A stretch of DNA of 64,000 nucleotides from Gammaproteobacteria bacterium (GCA_016716465.1 JADJWH010000001.1:62001-126000), one strand, 5' to 3'. Numbered from the stretch's first letter, positions 21,727 through 30,790 are shown. Numbers and translations are program-made. Notes: a model not told the origin generated them from the letters alone.

Positions 21727-22704
21727 ATGGACAGCGAAACCGCGCCGCCCACGGCCATTCCCCGCGTCATCCTGGGTATCAGCAGCTGCCTGCTGGGACA
21801 GACCGTCCGCTTCGACGGGAATCACAAGTACAACGGCTATATCGTCGAAACCCTCGGCCAGGTCTTTGAATTCCGTCCGTTCTGCCCCGAGGTGGCCATC
21901 GGCCTCGGCACTCCGCGCCCGCCGATCCGTCTGGTGTCGGCCCCGGAGGGTCCGCGCGCGCGCGGCGTCGATGATCCGGCGCGTGACGTGACCGCGCCGT
22001 TGACGGAATATGCGCTGCAGGTCGCCGCGCAGTTGGAGGACGTCAGCGGTTATCTGTTCAAGAAGGGCTCGCCGAGCTGTGGCATGGAGCGGGTGCGCTG
22101 CTACAACGAGGCCGGGCAGCCGCTGGCCGGGGGCGCTGCCGGCATCTTCGCCCGCACCCTGATGGCGCAGTGTCCCGAGTTGCCGGTCGAGGAGGAGGGA
22201 CGCCTGATGGATCCGGTGCTGCGGGAGAACTTCATCGAGCGGGTGTTCATCTACCAGCGCTGGCAGGCCCTGTGCCGCCGCGGCCTCACCGCCGCCGGGC
22301 TGGTGGAGTTTCACACCTGCCACAAGTTCAATCTGCTCGCCCACGATGAACCGGCCTATCGCGCACTCGGCCGCCGGGTCGCCACTGCCGGCACGGGCGA
22401 CATCGCCGTGCTGGGACGGGAGTATATCCGCGCCGTCATGTCAGCGTTGAAACGGCCGGCGACCGCGGGAACCCACACCAATGTGCTGCAACACATCTAC
22501 GGGTTCCTGAAGGAGCGGCTGGACGGGGAGGATCGCCGCGAATTACTGGAATGCTTCGAGCAGTACCGGCTCGGACGGATCCCGCTCATCGTGCCGGTCA
22601 CCCTGCTGCGCCACCATCTGCGCCGCCATCCCGATGGGTACATCGAACGCCAGTATTACCTCAATCCTCATCCGCGTGAACTGATGCTGCACAACCTGAT
22701 CTAG
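21727..22704 (+). CDS. DUF523-DUF1722 protein (TudS-like plus YbgA-like)
   Basis: 325 residues from the ATG at 21727. The N-terminal DUF523 domain (about 10-150) has the cluster-ligand cysteines in SSCLLG, FCPE and SPSCG. The C-terminal DUF1722/YbgA domain (about 190-315) includes EFHTCHKFNLLAHDE and YREYIRAV-like blocks. DUF523 proteins related to TudS use a [4Fe-4S] cluster to desulfurise thiouracil. Two-domain members are common in gammaproteobacteria but not well studied. Divergent from lhr. Confidence 0.88.
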   Translation: MDSETAPPTAIPRVILGISSCLLGQTVRFDGNHKYNGYIVETLGQVFEFRPFCPEVAIGLGTPRPPIRLVSAPEGPRARGVDDPARDVTAPLTEYALQVAAQLEDVSGYLFKKGSPSCGMERVRCYNEAGQPLAGGAAGIFARTLMAQCPELPVEEEGRLMDPVLRENFIERVFIYQRWQALCRRGLTAAGLVEFHTCHKFNLLAHDEPAYRALGRRVATAGTGDIAVLGREYIRAVMSALKRPATAGTHTNVLQHIYGFLKERLDGEDRRELLECFEQYRLGRIPLIVPVTLLRHHLRRHPDGYIERQYYLNPHPRELMLHNLI

Positions 22705-22808
22705 TCACCGCGGGCGCTTGAATATTTGCCGACGTCCGCCCATAGTGTTGGGGTTCGGCGATACGGACAGACGTCAGTCGCGTTGACCACGGGACGAGGG
22801 AGGAGAAC

Positions 22809-23390
22809 ATGAAGACGGGACGCAGTTTCCCCACGGGCATGGCGCTGCTGGCGGCGGTCTGCCTGCTTGCCGCCTGCGCCGGTTCCGGGCCGACGCGGGT
22901 GGAGAGCGATCTGGGCATCAAGGGTGCCCCGGACTGGGTCAACGAAGGCACCGCGATCCTGAAGACGCGCGACGGCCGGCTGTTCCACGGCGTCGGCTCC
23001 GCGCCGCCGATGGGCGACCGCTCGCTGCAGACCTCCACCGCCGACGACCGCGCGCGGGCGGAAGTGGCGCGCGTGCTGAGTTCCTATATGAACGTGGCGT
23101 CGCAGGATTACACTGCGGCGAGCGTAAGCGGCGACCAGGCGCTGCCCGCCGCCAGCGTCTCGCGCCAGATCGAGGCGATCAGCCGCGTCAATCTCGCTGG
23201 CAGCCGCATCATCGGCCGCTGGCGCGACGAGAAAACCGACATCATCTACGCCCTCGCCGAACTCGACCTCGACCAGGTCAAGGATATCCTGGGCCGGGTG
23301 GACGACATGAACGCCGGTCTGCGCGAGCACATCCGGGAGCAGGGCGACAATATCTTCGACGGCATGGCGAAGGAGAAGGAGAAGGAATGA
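22809..23390 (+). CDS. LPP20-family lipoprotein
   Basis: 193 residues. Lipoprotein signal with LLAAC (lipidated C23) and GGGAGGAGAAC before the ATG. The LPP20-like domain covers PDWVNEG, then GxGSAPP, ending in a helical tail DNIFDGMAKEKEKE. First gene of a four-gene lipoprotein operon. It overlaps the next gene by 4 bases. Confidence 0.85.
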   Translation: MKTGRSFPTGMALLAAVCLLAACAGSGPTRVESDLGIKGAPDWVNEGTAILKTRDGRLFHGVGSAPPMGDRSLQTSTADDRARAEVARVLSSYMNVASQDYTAASVSGDQALPAASVSRQIEAISRVNLAGSRIIGRWRDEKTDIIYALAELDLDQVKDILGRVDDMNAGLREHIREQGDNIFDGMAKEKEKE

Positions 23391-23992
23391 ACGCGATAGT
23401 GAAAGCGGTGGCGCCGGCACTGGCGGCGGTCCTGGTGCTGGCCGGCTGCGCCACCAAGGTGGAGCGTATGGAGACCGACGCGGCGGTGGACCTGAGCGGG
23501 AAATGGAACGACACCGATTCGCGCCTGGTCTCGGAGGAAATGATTGGCGATGTGTTGTCGCACCGCTGGGTGGGCGAATTCAGCCAGGGTCACGCCGGCA
23601 AGCGCCCCGCGGTCATCGTCGGTGAGATCCGCAATCTCAGCCATGAACACATCAGCGTGGTCACCTTCGTCAACGACCTCGAGCGCGAGATCATCAACTC
23701 CGGCAAGGTCGATTTCGTCGCCTCGCGCGAGGAGCGCGAGGACATCCGCGCGGAGCGCAAGGACCAGGACCTGCACGCCAGCGAGGAGACCCGCAAGGCC
23801 ATGGGCCAGGAGCTCGGCGCCGACTTCATGCTCAAGGGCGACATCAGCACCATTCTGGACACCGAAGGCAAACAGCAGGTGCGCTATTACCAGGTCGACC
23901 TCACCCTGATCAGCCTCGCCGACAACCGCAAGGTCTGGGTCGGGCAGAAGAAGATCAAGAAACTGGTCACCAAGCCGGGACTGCGGTTCTGA
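23387..23992 (+). CDS. LpoB-family penicillin-binding-protein activator
   Basis: 201 residues. Lipobox VLAGC at about residue 20, then the LpoB fold: SGKWNDTDSRLVSEEMIGDVL, KRPAVIVGEIRNLSHEHI, GKVDFVASREEREDI and ADFMLKGDISTI. LpoB reaches from the outer membrane to stimulate peptidoglycan synthase PBP1b. The gene overlaps the upstream LPP20 gene (ATGA). The operon lacks a PBP gene, so this could be a paralogue with another target. Confidence 0.88.
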   Translation: MNAIVKAVAPALAAVLVLAGCATKVERMETDAAVDLSGKWNDTDSRLVSEEMIGDVLSHRWVGEFSQGHAGKRPAVIVGEIRNLSHEHISVVTFVNDLEREIINSGKVDFVASREEREDIRAERKDQDLHASEETRKAMGQELGADFMLKGDISTILDTEGKQQVRYYQVDLTLISLADNRKVWVGQKKIKKLVTKPGLRF

Positions 23993-24003
23993 TCCCCATG
24001 GAT

Positions 24004-24068
24004 GGTGATGGGCGATGAGTGATGAGTGACTGGCATGACTTTTATATCATCACTCATCGCCCATCACC
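24004..24068. repeat. 22-base inverted repeat between lpoB-like and COG3014 genes
   Basis: Perfect arms at 24004-24025 and 24047-24068 (left arm starts GGTGATGGGCGATGAGTGAT) with a 21-base spacer. The arms themselves are made of GATGAGT/GATGGGC-type short repeats. No T run follows. It interrupts an otherwise tight operon and may attenuate or stabilise the mRNA. Confidence 0.8.
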
Positions 24069-24104
24069 CATCACCTGTTACGATCCCGCGATATTTCCAT
24101 AGCC

Positions 24105-25406
24105 GTGACCAGACGATGGTCCATTCTGACTGTATGCGGCCTGTACCTGGCAGCCTGCGCCACCTACACCGACTGGGTCGGAGAGATGGAGCATCAGATC
24201 GCGGCGCGGGATCTGACGGGGGCGTTGCACATTCTGGACGAGCGCGCCGGAGGGCGGACGCGGGACACGGTGCTGTACGACCTCAACCGCGCGATGCTGC
24301 TGCGCATGGCGGGCGACTACGCGGAGAGCAATGCGGCCTTTGAGCAGGCCAAGGATGCGATCGAGCGCCTGGACGCGGTGAGTGTCCGGGAACAGGCGGG
24401 TGCGCTCGCGGTGAACGACATGATGCGCAGCTATACCGGCGCACCCTTCGAACGCGTGCTGCTGCATGTCTACGCCGCGCTCAATTATCTCGAGCTGGGG
24501 CGGCCCGATGACGCGCGGGTGGAGATCCTCCAGCTCGACGTGCTGCTGGGACAGGAGCAGGCGCGTGCCGGCGAGGCCTTCGCGCGTTACCTGAGCGGCA
24601 TGATCTTTGAGGCACTGGGGCAGTACGACGATGCCATGATCGCCTATCGCCAGGCCTACACTGCCTATCGTCGTGACGGCGGCGCGGTCCCGCCGCCGCT
24701 GGGGCACGACCTGGTGCGGACGGCGGCACGGGTGGGCGGAATGGCGGACGAATTGAGCCGTTACCGCGCCGAGTTCGGCGTGACGGAAACCTCCCCCGAC
24801 CCGCGGGGCGACGAGGGCGAAGTCATCTTCCTGCTGCACAGCGGTCTCGCGCCGCTCATGCGCGATGCCCTGATCAGCGCGCCCACGCGCGACGGCAAGC
24901 TGGTGACCGTCTCCATGCCGTATTATGAAACCCGCGTCCCGCGTGTCACCGGTGCGCGTGTCGTCTCGGGGACGAGCGTTGCCGTGACTGCGCTCGGCGA
25001 GGACGTCGCCGCGGTCGCGGAAGAGACCCTGGAACACGACAAACCGCTCATCCTGGCGCGCGCCGTCGCGCGCGCCGCGCTCAAGCTCGAGGCAAGCAAG
25101 AAGGCCGATCAGGAGGATGATGCCCTCGGGATGATGGTCAATATCGCCGGTGTGGTGAGCGAGCGGGCGGATACCCGCAGCTGGTCCACCCTGCCGGGGC
25201 GCATCTATCTGGCGCGCCTGCCGCTCGCGGCCGGCCGCCATCAGATCCATGTCGAACTGACCGGCGGCATCGCCGGCGTCGCCGCGGCGCGTGATTACGA
25301 CGTCGAACTGGCCCCGGGCCAGAAGCGCTTCCTCTCGCTGCACTGGGTCAGCGCCGGCGATCTCGAACCCCTGCCTTACCGCATCGAACGGAGACGACTG
25401 CAATGA
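24105..25406 (+). CDS. COG3014-family lipoprotein
   Basis: 433 residues with a GTG start. Lipobox LAAC at residue 18. TPR-like helices occupy about 30-230 (YDLNRAMLLRMAGDYAESNAAFEQA, LNYLELGRPDDARVEI), followed by a beta-rich C-terminal half (about 240-430). COG3014 proteins travel with LpoB and LPP20 genes in many genomes. Function unknown; outer-membrane or periplasmic location is expected. It overlaps the next gene by 4 bases. Confidence 0.83.
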   Translation: MTRRWSILTVCGLYLAACATYTDWVGEMEHQIAARDLTGALHILDERAGGRTRDTVLYDLNRAMLLRMAGDYAESNAAFEQAKDAIERLDAVSVREQAGALAVNDMMRSYTGAPFERVLLHVYAALNYLELGRPDDARVEILQLDVLLGQEQARAGEAFARYLSGMIFEALGQYDDAMIAYRQAYTAYRRDGGAVPPPLGHDLVRTAARVGGMADELSRYRAEFGVTETSPDPRGDEGEVIFLLHSGLAPLMRDALISAPTRDGKLVTVSMPYYETRVPRVTGARVVSGTSVAVTALGEDVAAVAEETLEHDKPLILARAVARAALKLEASKKADQEDDALGMMVNIAGVVSERADTRSWSTLPGRIYLARLPLAAGRHQIHVELTGGIAGVAAARDYDVELAPGQKRFLSLHWVSAGDLEPLPYRIERRRLQ

Positions 25407-26437
25407 ACGCCCTGCTGAAAACCGGAATCGCCCTCGGCCTGGCCGCGCTCGCGGCATGCGCCTCCGCGCCGCCCGCGCCCGTTGCGCCGCCCGATTGGGT
25501 GAGCGGCGATGCGGCGCGCTATCCCGCGGCTTCCTTCCTGCTCGGGCGCGGCGCGGCGGACGATCTGAACGACGCCATCGATCGCGCGCGCGCCGATCTC
25601 GCCAAGGGGCTCGCGGTCGAGATCCGGGTCGAGTCCTCCGATGTGCAGACCTTCGCCCTCGACCAGCCGGACCCGCGCACGCCGGGCGCCTCGGAGGAAC
25701 GCATGCGGCTCGAGGTCTCGCGCGCCATCGCGACGCAAACCGACCAGCTCGTGCGCGGGGTGCAGATCGCCGAGACCTGGCGCGATCCCGTGAGCAAGAC
25801 CGATCACGCCCTCGCCATACTGCCGCGCGGCGCGGCCATGCAGTCCCTGCAGGCCGAACTCCGTGCGCTGGACGATGCCGTCGCCGCCGGGATTGCCGGC
25901 GCGCGTGCCGCGGGCGATCCGTTCACGGCGATCGCGGCCGCCGACCGGGCCATGCGCGCGCAACTGGAACGCGATTCCGTGCAACGCCAGTTGCAGGTAG
26001 TCGATCCGTCCGGGCACGGCCTCCCGGGGCGCTGGTCCTTCGCGCAGTTGCGCAGTGACCGCAATGCGCTCGTCACCCGCGTGCGCATCCGTCCCGGCGC
26101 CGCGGGCGACGAGATGCAGGCGGTGGCGGTGACGCTTGCCGGCTCGCTGGGCGAGGCAGGCTTCACCGTGGTGGAGCAGGGCGCGGCCGACTACACCCTG
26201 GCGGCGGTGCTCGAACTCGGGGATCCCGCGTTGAAGGACGGCTGGTACTGGGTCATGGGCAGCCTCGAGATCGTGCTCGGTGACATGGCGGGTCAGGCGC
26301 GCGGTTCGCATCGCTGGGACATCAAGACCTCGGCGCAGGATCCCGCGCTCGCCCATCGGCGCGCGCTGGACGAAGTCGAGGCCGTGCTCGATCGCGAGTT
26401 GTTTCCGACCCTGCTGTCGTTTTCCGGCGCCGACTGA
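25403..26437 (+). CDS. LPP20-family lipoprotein with C-terminal extension
   Basis: 344 residues. Lipobox LAAC at about residue 19. An LPP20 domain (PDWVSGDAARYPAASFLLGRG, then helices) occupies the first 180 residues. An added domain of about 140 residues follows (LVTRVRIRPGAAGDEMQAVAVTLAGSLGEAGF to the C-terminus), resembling the LpoB-like alpha/beta fold in pattern only. Last gene of the lipoprotein operon. Confidence 0.8.
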   Translation: MNALLKTGIALGLAALAACASAPPAPVAPPDWVSGDAARYPAASFLLGRGAADDLNDAIDRARADLAKGLAVEIRVESSDVQTFALDQPDPRTPGASEERMRLEVSRAIATQTDQLVRGVQIAETWRDPVSKTDHALAILPRGAAMQSLQAELRALDDAVAAGIAGARAAGDPFTAIAAADRAMRAQLERDSVQRQLQVVDPSGHGLPGRWSFAQLRSDRNALVTRVRIRPGAAGDEMQAVAVTLAGSLGEAGFTVVEQGAADYTLAAVLELGDPALKDGWYWVMGSLEIVLGDMAGQARGSHRWDIKTSAQDPALAHRRALDEVEAVLDRELFPTLLSFSGAD

Positions 26438-26521
26438 GCGCCGTTCGGCCAGTTCCGCCCGGTCGGCCTGTCCGCGCGGCCCGCCTCCCGTACCCGCAGC
26501 CCCGCCAATTTTTCCGAGACA

Positions 26522-26542
26522 CGCGGGAACCCTTTTCCCGCG
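26522..26542. terminator. Hairpin after the lipoprotein operon
   Basis: Arms CGCGGGAA (26522-26529) and TTCCCGCG (26535-26542). A short T run (CGTTTTA) starts about 7 bases later. Termination is possible but not certain. The rest of 26438-26652 shows no gene. Confidence 0.45.
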
Positions 26543-26652
26543 GGCGTCGTTTTACCACTGAACGGTGATACGGCCCATCCCGCCACACGGCGCGCGGGTG
26601 CGGCAAAAAGACAATCTTGACCAGGAACTTACTCCGGGGAGTCGATGCAGCG

Positions 26653-28140
26653 ATGGGTACGAGTGGCGGGCGGTGGCGGAAATTTGTCTGGGTACCCGTG
26701 CTGGTCCTGCTGGCGGGACTTTCCATCGCCTCCTGCGGCGGCGGTTCCGGAGGCGGTTCGGCCTCCAGCGACGACATAGGCAGCGTCGCGGTCCTGCTGA
26801 CCGACGGTCCGACCGCGGATTACGATCAGGTCAATCTGACCATCACGCAGATCGAACTCATCGGTGACAACGGTGCCTCGGCGGTGGTCTTCTCCGGTGA
26901 GCGCACCGTCGACCTGCTCGACCTGAGCGACGACGCCGAGGTGTTCAGCCTGGTCGACGCCCCGGCAGGCATCTATCACAAGATCCGCTTCACCGTCACC
27001 GCGCTGCAGTTGGTGAAGCTCGACGATGCGGGTGCGATCGTCGAAACAATCGAGCCCGAACTGCCGGCCAACGGCATGATCGACCTCAATCCGCGCATGG
27101 ACTTCATCGTCTCGGGCGATGAACCGCTGGTGCTGCAGCTCGATCTCGACGCCGACAAATCCCTCCAGGCGATCCGGCTCGGCAATGGCAAGTACCGCTT
27201 CCGCCCGGTGGTGTTCGTCGAGATCGTGTCCGGCGCCACGCTCGGCCGTTACGCCCGGCTCGAGGGCACGGTCGCCGGCCCCGACGCCGACGCGGGGACC
27301 TTCGACCTGTGTGGATCCCGCACCACCTTCCGCCACCACCGCAACGGGCGCTGGGGCCAATGGGGCCGGGGCGATCGGGTGAGCCGCGCCGCCAGCGGCG
27401 TGGACGACGAATCGCGCTGTATCCCGGTGACGGCCGGCGCGGATACCTCGGTCTTCACGGCCGCCGGCGCGGCCGATTTCTCGGCGCTTGCCGCTGACGC
27501 CAAGGTGACCGTGTTCGGTCGCCTGGAGCGGAGCAGCGGTGACGCCGCCTTCACGATGCAGGCGCAGGTCATCGCGGTCGGCGCGGATGAGGACTTCGCC
27601 TATGTCAAGGGGACTGTTACCTCCGACTACGACGCCGGCGGCAACGCATTCTCGCTCGACGTCATTCGCGGCGGCGGCTTCGATGCGGGCACCGCCATTA
27701 CCGCGACGGCGCTGGAAGGCGCCCGGGTGTTCACGCGTTCGGGCACGGAACTGACGCTGGATGACATCAACACGGGCTTCGGGGTGAAGGTGTTCGGCGT
27801 GCCGACCGGTGCGACGCCGGAGCTGCAGGCCGCGGTGGTGTTCGTGAACGATACCGCGAGCACCGGGACCGAACTCAGCGGCACGCTCGGCGCGCTCGAT
27901 GCCGCGAACGCCACCTTTACGCTGCTGGGCACCGCCCAGGGCGACGTGTGCGTGCGCGTCAGGGAGCGCGCGGATATCTTCCTGATCGGGACCGACGGCG
28001 AGACCCGGACCAGCGCCGCCGTGACCCTCGACGAACTGAGCGAAGGACTCGCGGCCGATGTCTACGGCCGTTTCGAGCTGACCGGCTGTCTCGCCGCCTC
28101 CGACATCATCGTGACCGCTGCGGAATCCACCGGGGAGTAA
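26653..28140 (+). CDS. DUF4382 lipoprotein with DUF5666-like repeats
   Basis: 495 residues from the ATG at 26653; a TTG at 26617 is an alternative. Signal peptide FVWVPVLVLLAGLSIASC ends in a lipobox, then a Gly/Ser linker. The DUF4382 domain spans about 40-190 (VAVLLTDGPTADYDQVNLTITQIEL, then DLNPRMDFIV). The rest contains repeated beta-barrel-like units of DUF5666 type (ARLEGTVAGPDADAGTF, YVKGTVTSDYDAGG, LSGTLGALDAANATF). Extracytoplasmic, function unknown. Confidence 0.82.
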   Translation: MGTSGGRWRKFVWVPVLVLLAGLSIASCGGGSGGGSASSDDIGSVAVLLTDGPTADYDQVNLTITQIELIGDNGASAVVFSGERTVDLLDLSDDAEVFSLVDAPAGIYHKIRFTVTALQLVKLDDAGAIVETIEPELPANGMIDLNPRMDFIVSGDEPLVLQLDLDADKSLQAIRLGNGKYRFRPVVFVEIVSGATLGRYARLEGTVAGPDADAGTFDLCGSRTTFRHHRNGRWGQWGRGDRVSRAASGVDDESRCIPVTAGADTSVFTAAGAADFSALAADAKVTVFGRLERSSGDAAFTMQAQVIAVGADEDFAYVKGTVTSDYDAGGNAFSLDVIRGGGFDAGTAITATALEGARVFTRSGTELTLDDINTGFGVKVFGVPTGATPELQAAVVFVNDTASTGTELSGTLGALDAANATFTLLGTAQGDVCVRVRERADIFLIGTDGETRTSAAVTLDELSEGLAADVYGRFELTGCLAASDIIVTAAESTGE

Positions 28141-28175
28141 TGACCAGGATCGCCTAGCTTGTCACCATAAAATCG

Positions 28176-28269
28176 CGCGGCCCGGCCTCTCGGCGGGGCG
28201 GGCCGCGAACCGGTTATCCGTCCCGGCCTCCCCCACCTCTCCTCTTCCCCCTCCGACGGGGAGGCCGGG
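28176..28269. repeat. Two hairpins after the DUF4382 gene
   Basis: The first has arms CGCGGCCCG (28176-28184) and CGGGCCGCG (28199-28207). The second has perfect 12-base arms CCCGGCCTCCCC (28222-28233) and GGGGAGGCCGGG (28258-28269) with a pyrimidine-rich loop. Neither has a T run. They are probably terminator or mRNA-stabilising stems. Confidence 0.6.
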
Positions 28270-28326
28270 CGCGGATATTCAGACCGCGCAAGCGGATCCG
28301 AGTCCGTAAGCCGAGAGGATACGATC

Positions 28327-28419
28327 ATGGGCAACACGCCGGTTCATCTGCTCCTGCTGGTTTTGTCGCCCAGTGTCCTGTTCGCCGCTGTTCAGTTTTC
28401 CTTCTTCCTGCAGGCCTGA
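28327..28419 (+). CDS. Possible 30-residue hydrophobic peptide
   Basis: ATG at 28327 with GAGAGG 8 bases upstream; reads MGNTPVHLLLLVLSPSVLFA then AVQFSFFLQA. It is a single membrane-type helix with no recognised family. Its 3' end overlaps the convergent transporter gene by 28 bases. Short length makes chance occurrence quite possible. Confidence 0.25.
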   Translation: MGNTPVHLLLLVLSPSVLFAAVQFSFFLQA

Positions 28420-29279
28420 ATCAACCGTTCTCCCGTTTCGTAGAACAACAGCCCCGACAGGATCAGCGCCGTGCCGGCGATCTCCCGGGTGCCGAAGGTT
28501 TCACCGTTGAGGAAATGCCCGAACAGCAGGGCGATCACCGGCGTGACCAGCAGGAGCAGCGCCATGCGGCCCGCCGTGACGCGCTGCAGTGCGTAGTAAT
28601 ACAGAATGAAGCCCGCCGCCGAGCCGAACACGCCGAGATAGACGATCGAGAACAACGCGCGGGGCGGCAACTCCGGTGGCGGGTGTCCGTCGAGCAGCAG
28701 CCAGGTCGCCAGATAACCGGGCAGGGCGAGCAGCAGCGCGCCCGTGGTCTGCGTCAGCGCCGGCAGTGAGCTGCCCGCGCGTTTGACCCAGACCGTGCTG
28801 AGGGAATGCAGAAACACCGCAGCCAGTACGGCGGCGAGCCCGAGATCCGCATTGGGGCCGGGCCGTTCGTCGCCGAAGATGAGCCACAGACCGCCCAGCC
28901 CGATCACGCTGCCGGCGATCTTCGCCGGCGTCAACGCGCGTTCCTTCAGCCAGACGGCGGCCAGGATGCCCGTCACGATCGGTGTCAGGCCGAACAGGGC
29001 CGAGATCAGGCCGGAGGGCACATACTGGGCGCCCCAGTAGACGCACAGCATCGCCCCGAAGATGCCGAGGTTGGCCGCGAGATAACTGCGCACCGCGGCG
29101 CCGTTCCACGGCAGCGGCATGCGCAGCAGACGCAGGAGCAGCAGACACAGCGCGGCGCCGATCGCCATGCGGGCGGCGGCGCCGAACAGGAATCCCGGCC
29201 CCTCGCCGCTCCACTTGATCGCGAGCGGCGTGGTCGACCAGATCAATATGATGCCCAGATAGGCGGCCGAGATCGGCAT
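28392..29279 (-). CDS. EamA/DMT-family transporter
   Basis: 295 residues from the ATG at 29279 (MPISAAYLGIILIWSTTPLAIKW). About ten membrane helices in two EamA repeats; the second repeat begins near LAAVLAAVFLHSLSTVWVKR. Such proteins export metabolites or amino acids; the substrate cannot be told from sequence. A hairpin and T run lie just upstream of its start. Confidence 0.88.
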   Translation of the reverse strand: MPISAAYLGIILIWSTTPLAIKWSGEGPGFLFGAAARMAIGAALCLLLLRLLRMPLPWNGAAVRSYLAANLGIFGAMLCVYWGAQYVPSGLISALFGLTPIVTGILAAVWLKERALTPAKIAGSVIGLGGLWLIFGDERPGPNADLGLAAVLAAVFLHSLSTVWVKRAGSSLPALTQTTGALLLALPGYLATWLLLDGHPPPELPPRALFSIVYLGVFGSAAGFILYYYALQRVTAGRMALLLLVTPVIALLFGHFLNGETFGTREIAGTALILSGLLFYETGERLIQACRKKEN

Positions 29280-29297
29280 GGCTGAAACGTGCCTCCC

Positions 29298-29345
29298 TGA
29301 AAAACGAGAAGGGCCGCGATCCCTCGGCGGGACCACGGCCCTTCT
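29298..29345 (-). promoter_or_regulatory. Terminator-like hairpin in the leader of the EamA transporter gene
   Basis: On the minus strand, perfect 10-base arms AGAAGGGCCG and CGGCCCTTCT (29336-29345 and 29307-29316) are followed by CGTTTTTC and then the start region of the transporter gene. A terminator placed 20-30 bases before a start codon suggests attenuation. It could equally terminate an upstream transcript. Confidence 0.5.
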
Positions 29346-29599
29346 GCGAAACTGCTGTATTCGATCAGTACGTCAACACATCAGTCCGGTTCCGGCGCGT
29401 GGTCCCGCGCGGGCATACGCCTCGCGGCAGGCAGATACGGATTCGACGCGCGGATTTTGCGGCGGAGGAGGACATGAAACGAGTGTGCCACCCGCGCGCT
29501 GCGGGTGTCAACGAACGTCGTCCCGTTTTGCTTTACCCCGCGGAAACGATATCATCAGGCTTCATAAGGTTAATGATTCCACACCCGAGGAGGAGAACA

Positions 29600-29839
29600 A
29601 TGTTTGGCGAACATCACCGGCTTGAGGAAGAGTTCCCCGAGTTCAAGCAGAAGATCCACCAGCTCAAGCTGAGCGATCCCCACTTCGCCAGGCTGTTCGG
29701 AGAATACGTCGACATCGACAAGGCGATCTATCGCATCGAAGAGGAGATCGAGACGCCGTCCGACGGCTACACCGAGGAGCTGAAGAAGAAACGCCTGCTG
29801 CTCAAGGACAAGCTCTACGCCCTGTTGCGGCAGGAGTAA
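29600..29839 (+). CDS. YdcH/DUF465-family protein
   Basis: 79 residues, helical hairpin: MFGEHHRLEEEFPEFKQKIH, then LSDPHFARLFGEYVDIDKAIYRIE and ELKKKRLLLKDKLYALLRQ. This is the DUF465 signature. GAGGAGGAG lies 6 bases before the ATG. Cytoplasmic, function unknown. arfB follows after 31 bases. Confidence 0.9.
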   Translation: MFGEHHRLEEEFPEFKQKIHQLKLSDPHFARLFGEYVDIDKAIYRIEEEIETPSDGYTEELKKKRLLLKDKLYALLRQE

Positions 29840-29870
29840 GCGAGGCGCGCGGCAACGCGGGTGCAGGGCG

Positions 29871-30302
29871 ATGGAAGAGGGGGTACGGATCTCCGCGCGG
29901 GTGGTGATCCCCGCGCGCGAGATCGAGATCAGCGCCATCCGCGCGCAGGGTTCCGGCGGGCAGAACGTCAACAAGGTCTCGAGCGCCGTGCACCTGCGCT
30001 TCGAGATTCCCGCCTCGTCGTTGCCGGAGATCTACAAGCAGCGCCTGCTGGCGCTGAAGGACCGCCGCATCAGCGCCGCGGGCACCGTGGTGATCAAATC
30101 CCAGCAGCACCGCAGCCTGGAGCGCAACCGCGAGGAGGCCCTCGCGCGCCTGGGCGAGCTGATCCGGAGCGTGATGGTGACGCGCCGCAAACGCCTGCCC
30201 ACCCAGGCCACCCTGGGCTCACGCCAGCGCCGCCTGGACCGGAAAAAACTCCGGGGGCGGACCAAGTTACTGCGTGGGCGCAGCGGAGTGTGCGAGGAGT
30301 AG
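29871..30302 (+). CDS. arfB: Alternative ribosome-rescue factor ArfB (YaeJ)
   Basis: 143 residues. The catalytic GGQ is in RAQGSGGQNVNKVSSAVHLRF. The basic C-terminal tail (KLRGRTKLLRGRSG) is the part that enters the empty mRNA channel of stalled ribosomes. It hydrolyses peptidyl-tRNA when no stop codon is present. Length and tail separate it from RF1/RF2. Confidence 0.94.
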   Translation: MEEGVRISARVVIPAREIEISAIRAQGSGGQNVNKVSSAVHLRFEIPASSLPEIYKQRLLALKDRRISAAGTVVIKSQQHRSLERNREEALARLGELIRSVMVTRRKRLPTQATLGSRQRRLDRKKLRGRTKLLRGRSGVCEE

Positions 30303-30557
30303 GGGGCGGGCCTCGGGCCCGGCGTCAAAATGCAGTCCCCGTCGGTCCGGCGTGCCATGCATTTTTTCTTCTCGAGAGTTTGTCCTAGCTGTTTGTATCG
30401 CGTATATTGGATAGTGCTGCAAATTATAAAAGGGTTATACTGCCCGGCATTACATCTCATCCAGGTCCGTTTCAGAGACTCATCTTCCGTGTTATCTCTG
30501 TCTACAGCCTCGCATGATTTGTAAATAATATGGTTGATAGTGATAGGGGATATTTGC
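30303..30557 (+). other. Long leader region upstream of the cold-shock gene
   Basis: 255 bases without a convincing gene, noticeably AT-richer than its surroundings. It contains TATACT (30436-30441), a possible -10 box without a matching -35. Long structured 5' leaders are typical of cspA-type genes. The short open frame across it looks non-coding. Confidence 0.4.
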
Positions 30558-30764
30558 ATGGCTACAGGTACTGTGAAGTGGTTCAACGAAGCCAAGGGTT
30601 TCGGCTTCATTACGCCTTCTGACGGTAGCGCGGACGTGTTCGTCCACTTCTCCGCGATCGTCGGTGACGGCTTCCGCACTCTCTCCGAAGGTCAGTCCGT
30701 GACCTACGAAGTGGAGAAAGGACCCAAGGGATTGCAGGCGACGCAGGTCAAGGTCGAAAAATAA
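30558..30764 (+). CDS. cspA: Cold-shock domain protein, CspA family
   Basis: 68 residues: MATGTVKWFNEAKGFGFITP with RNP1 (KGFGFI) and RNP2 (VFVHF), ending ATQVKVEK. Single-stranded nucleic acid chaperone. GGGGATATTTGC precedes the ATG. A strong terminator follows. Confidence 0.96.
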   Translation: MATGTVKWFNEAKGFGFITPSDGSADVFVHFSAIVGDGFRTLSEGQSVTYEVEKGPKGLQATQVKVEK

Positions 30765-30790
30765 CAAGACGTGTTGGTTGTAACCCTTTA

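Noticed and set aside
30330..30524. 64-codon frame before cspA
   Set aside because: It lies in the AT-rich leader, has no ribosome site and shows no conserved pattern.
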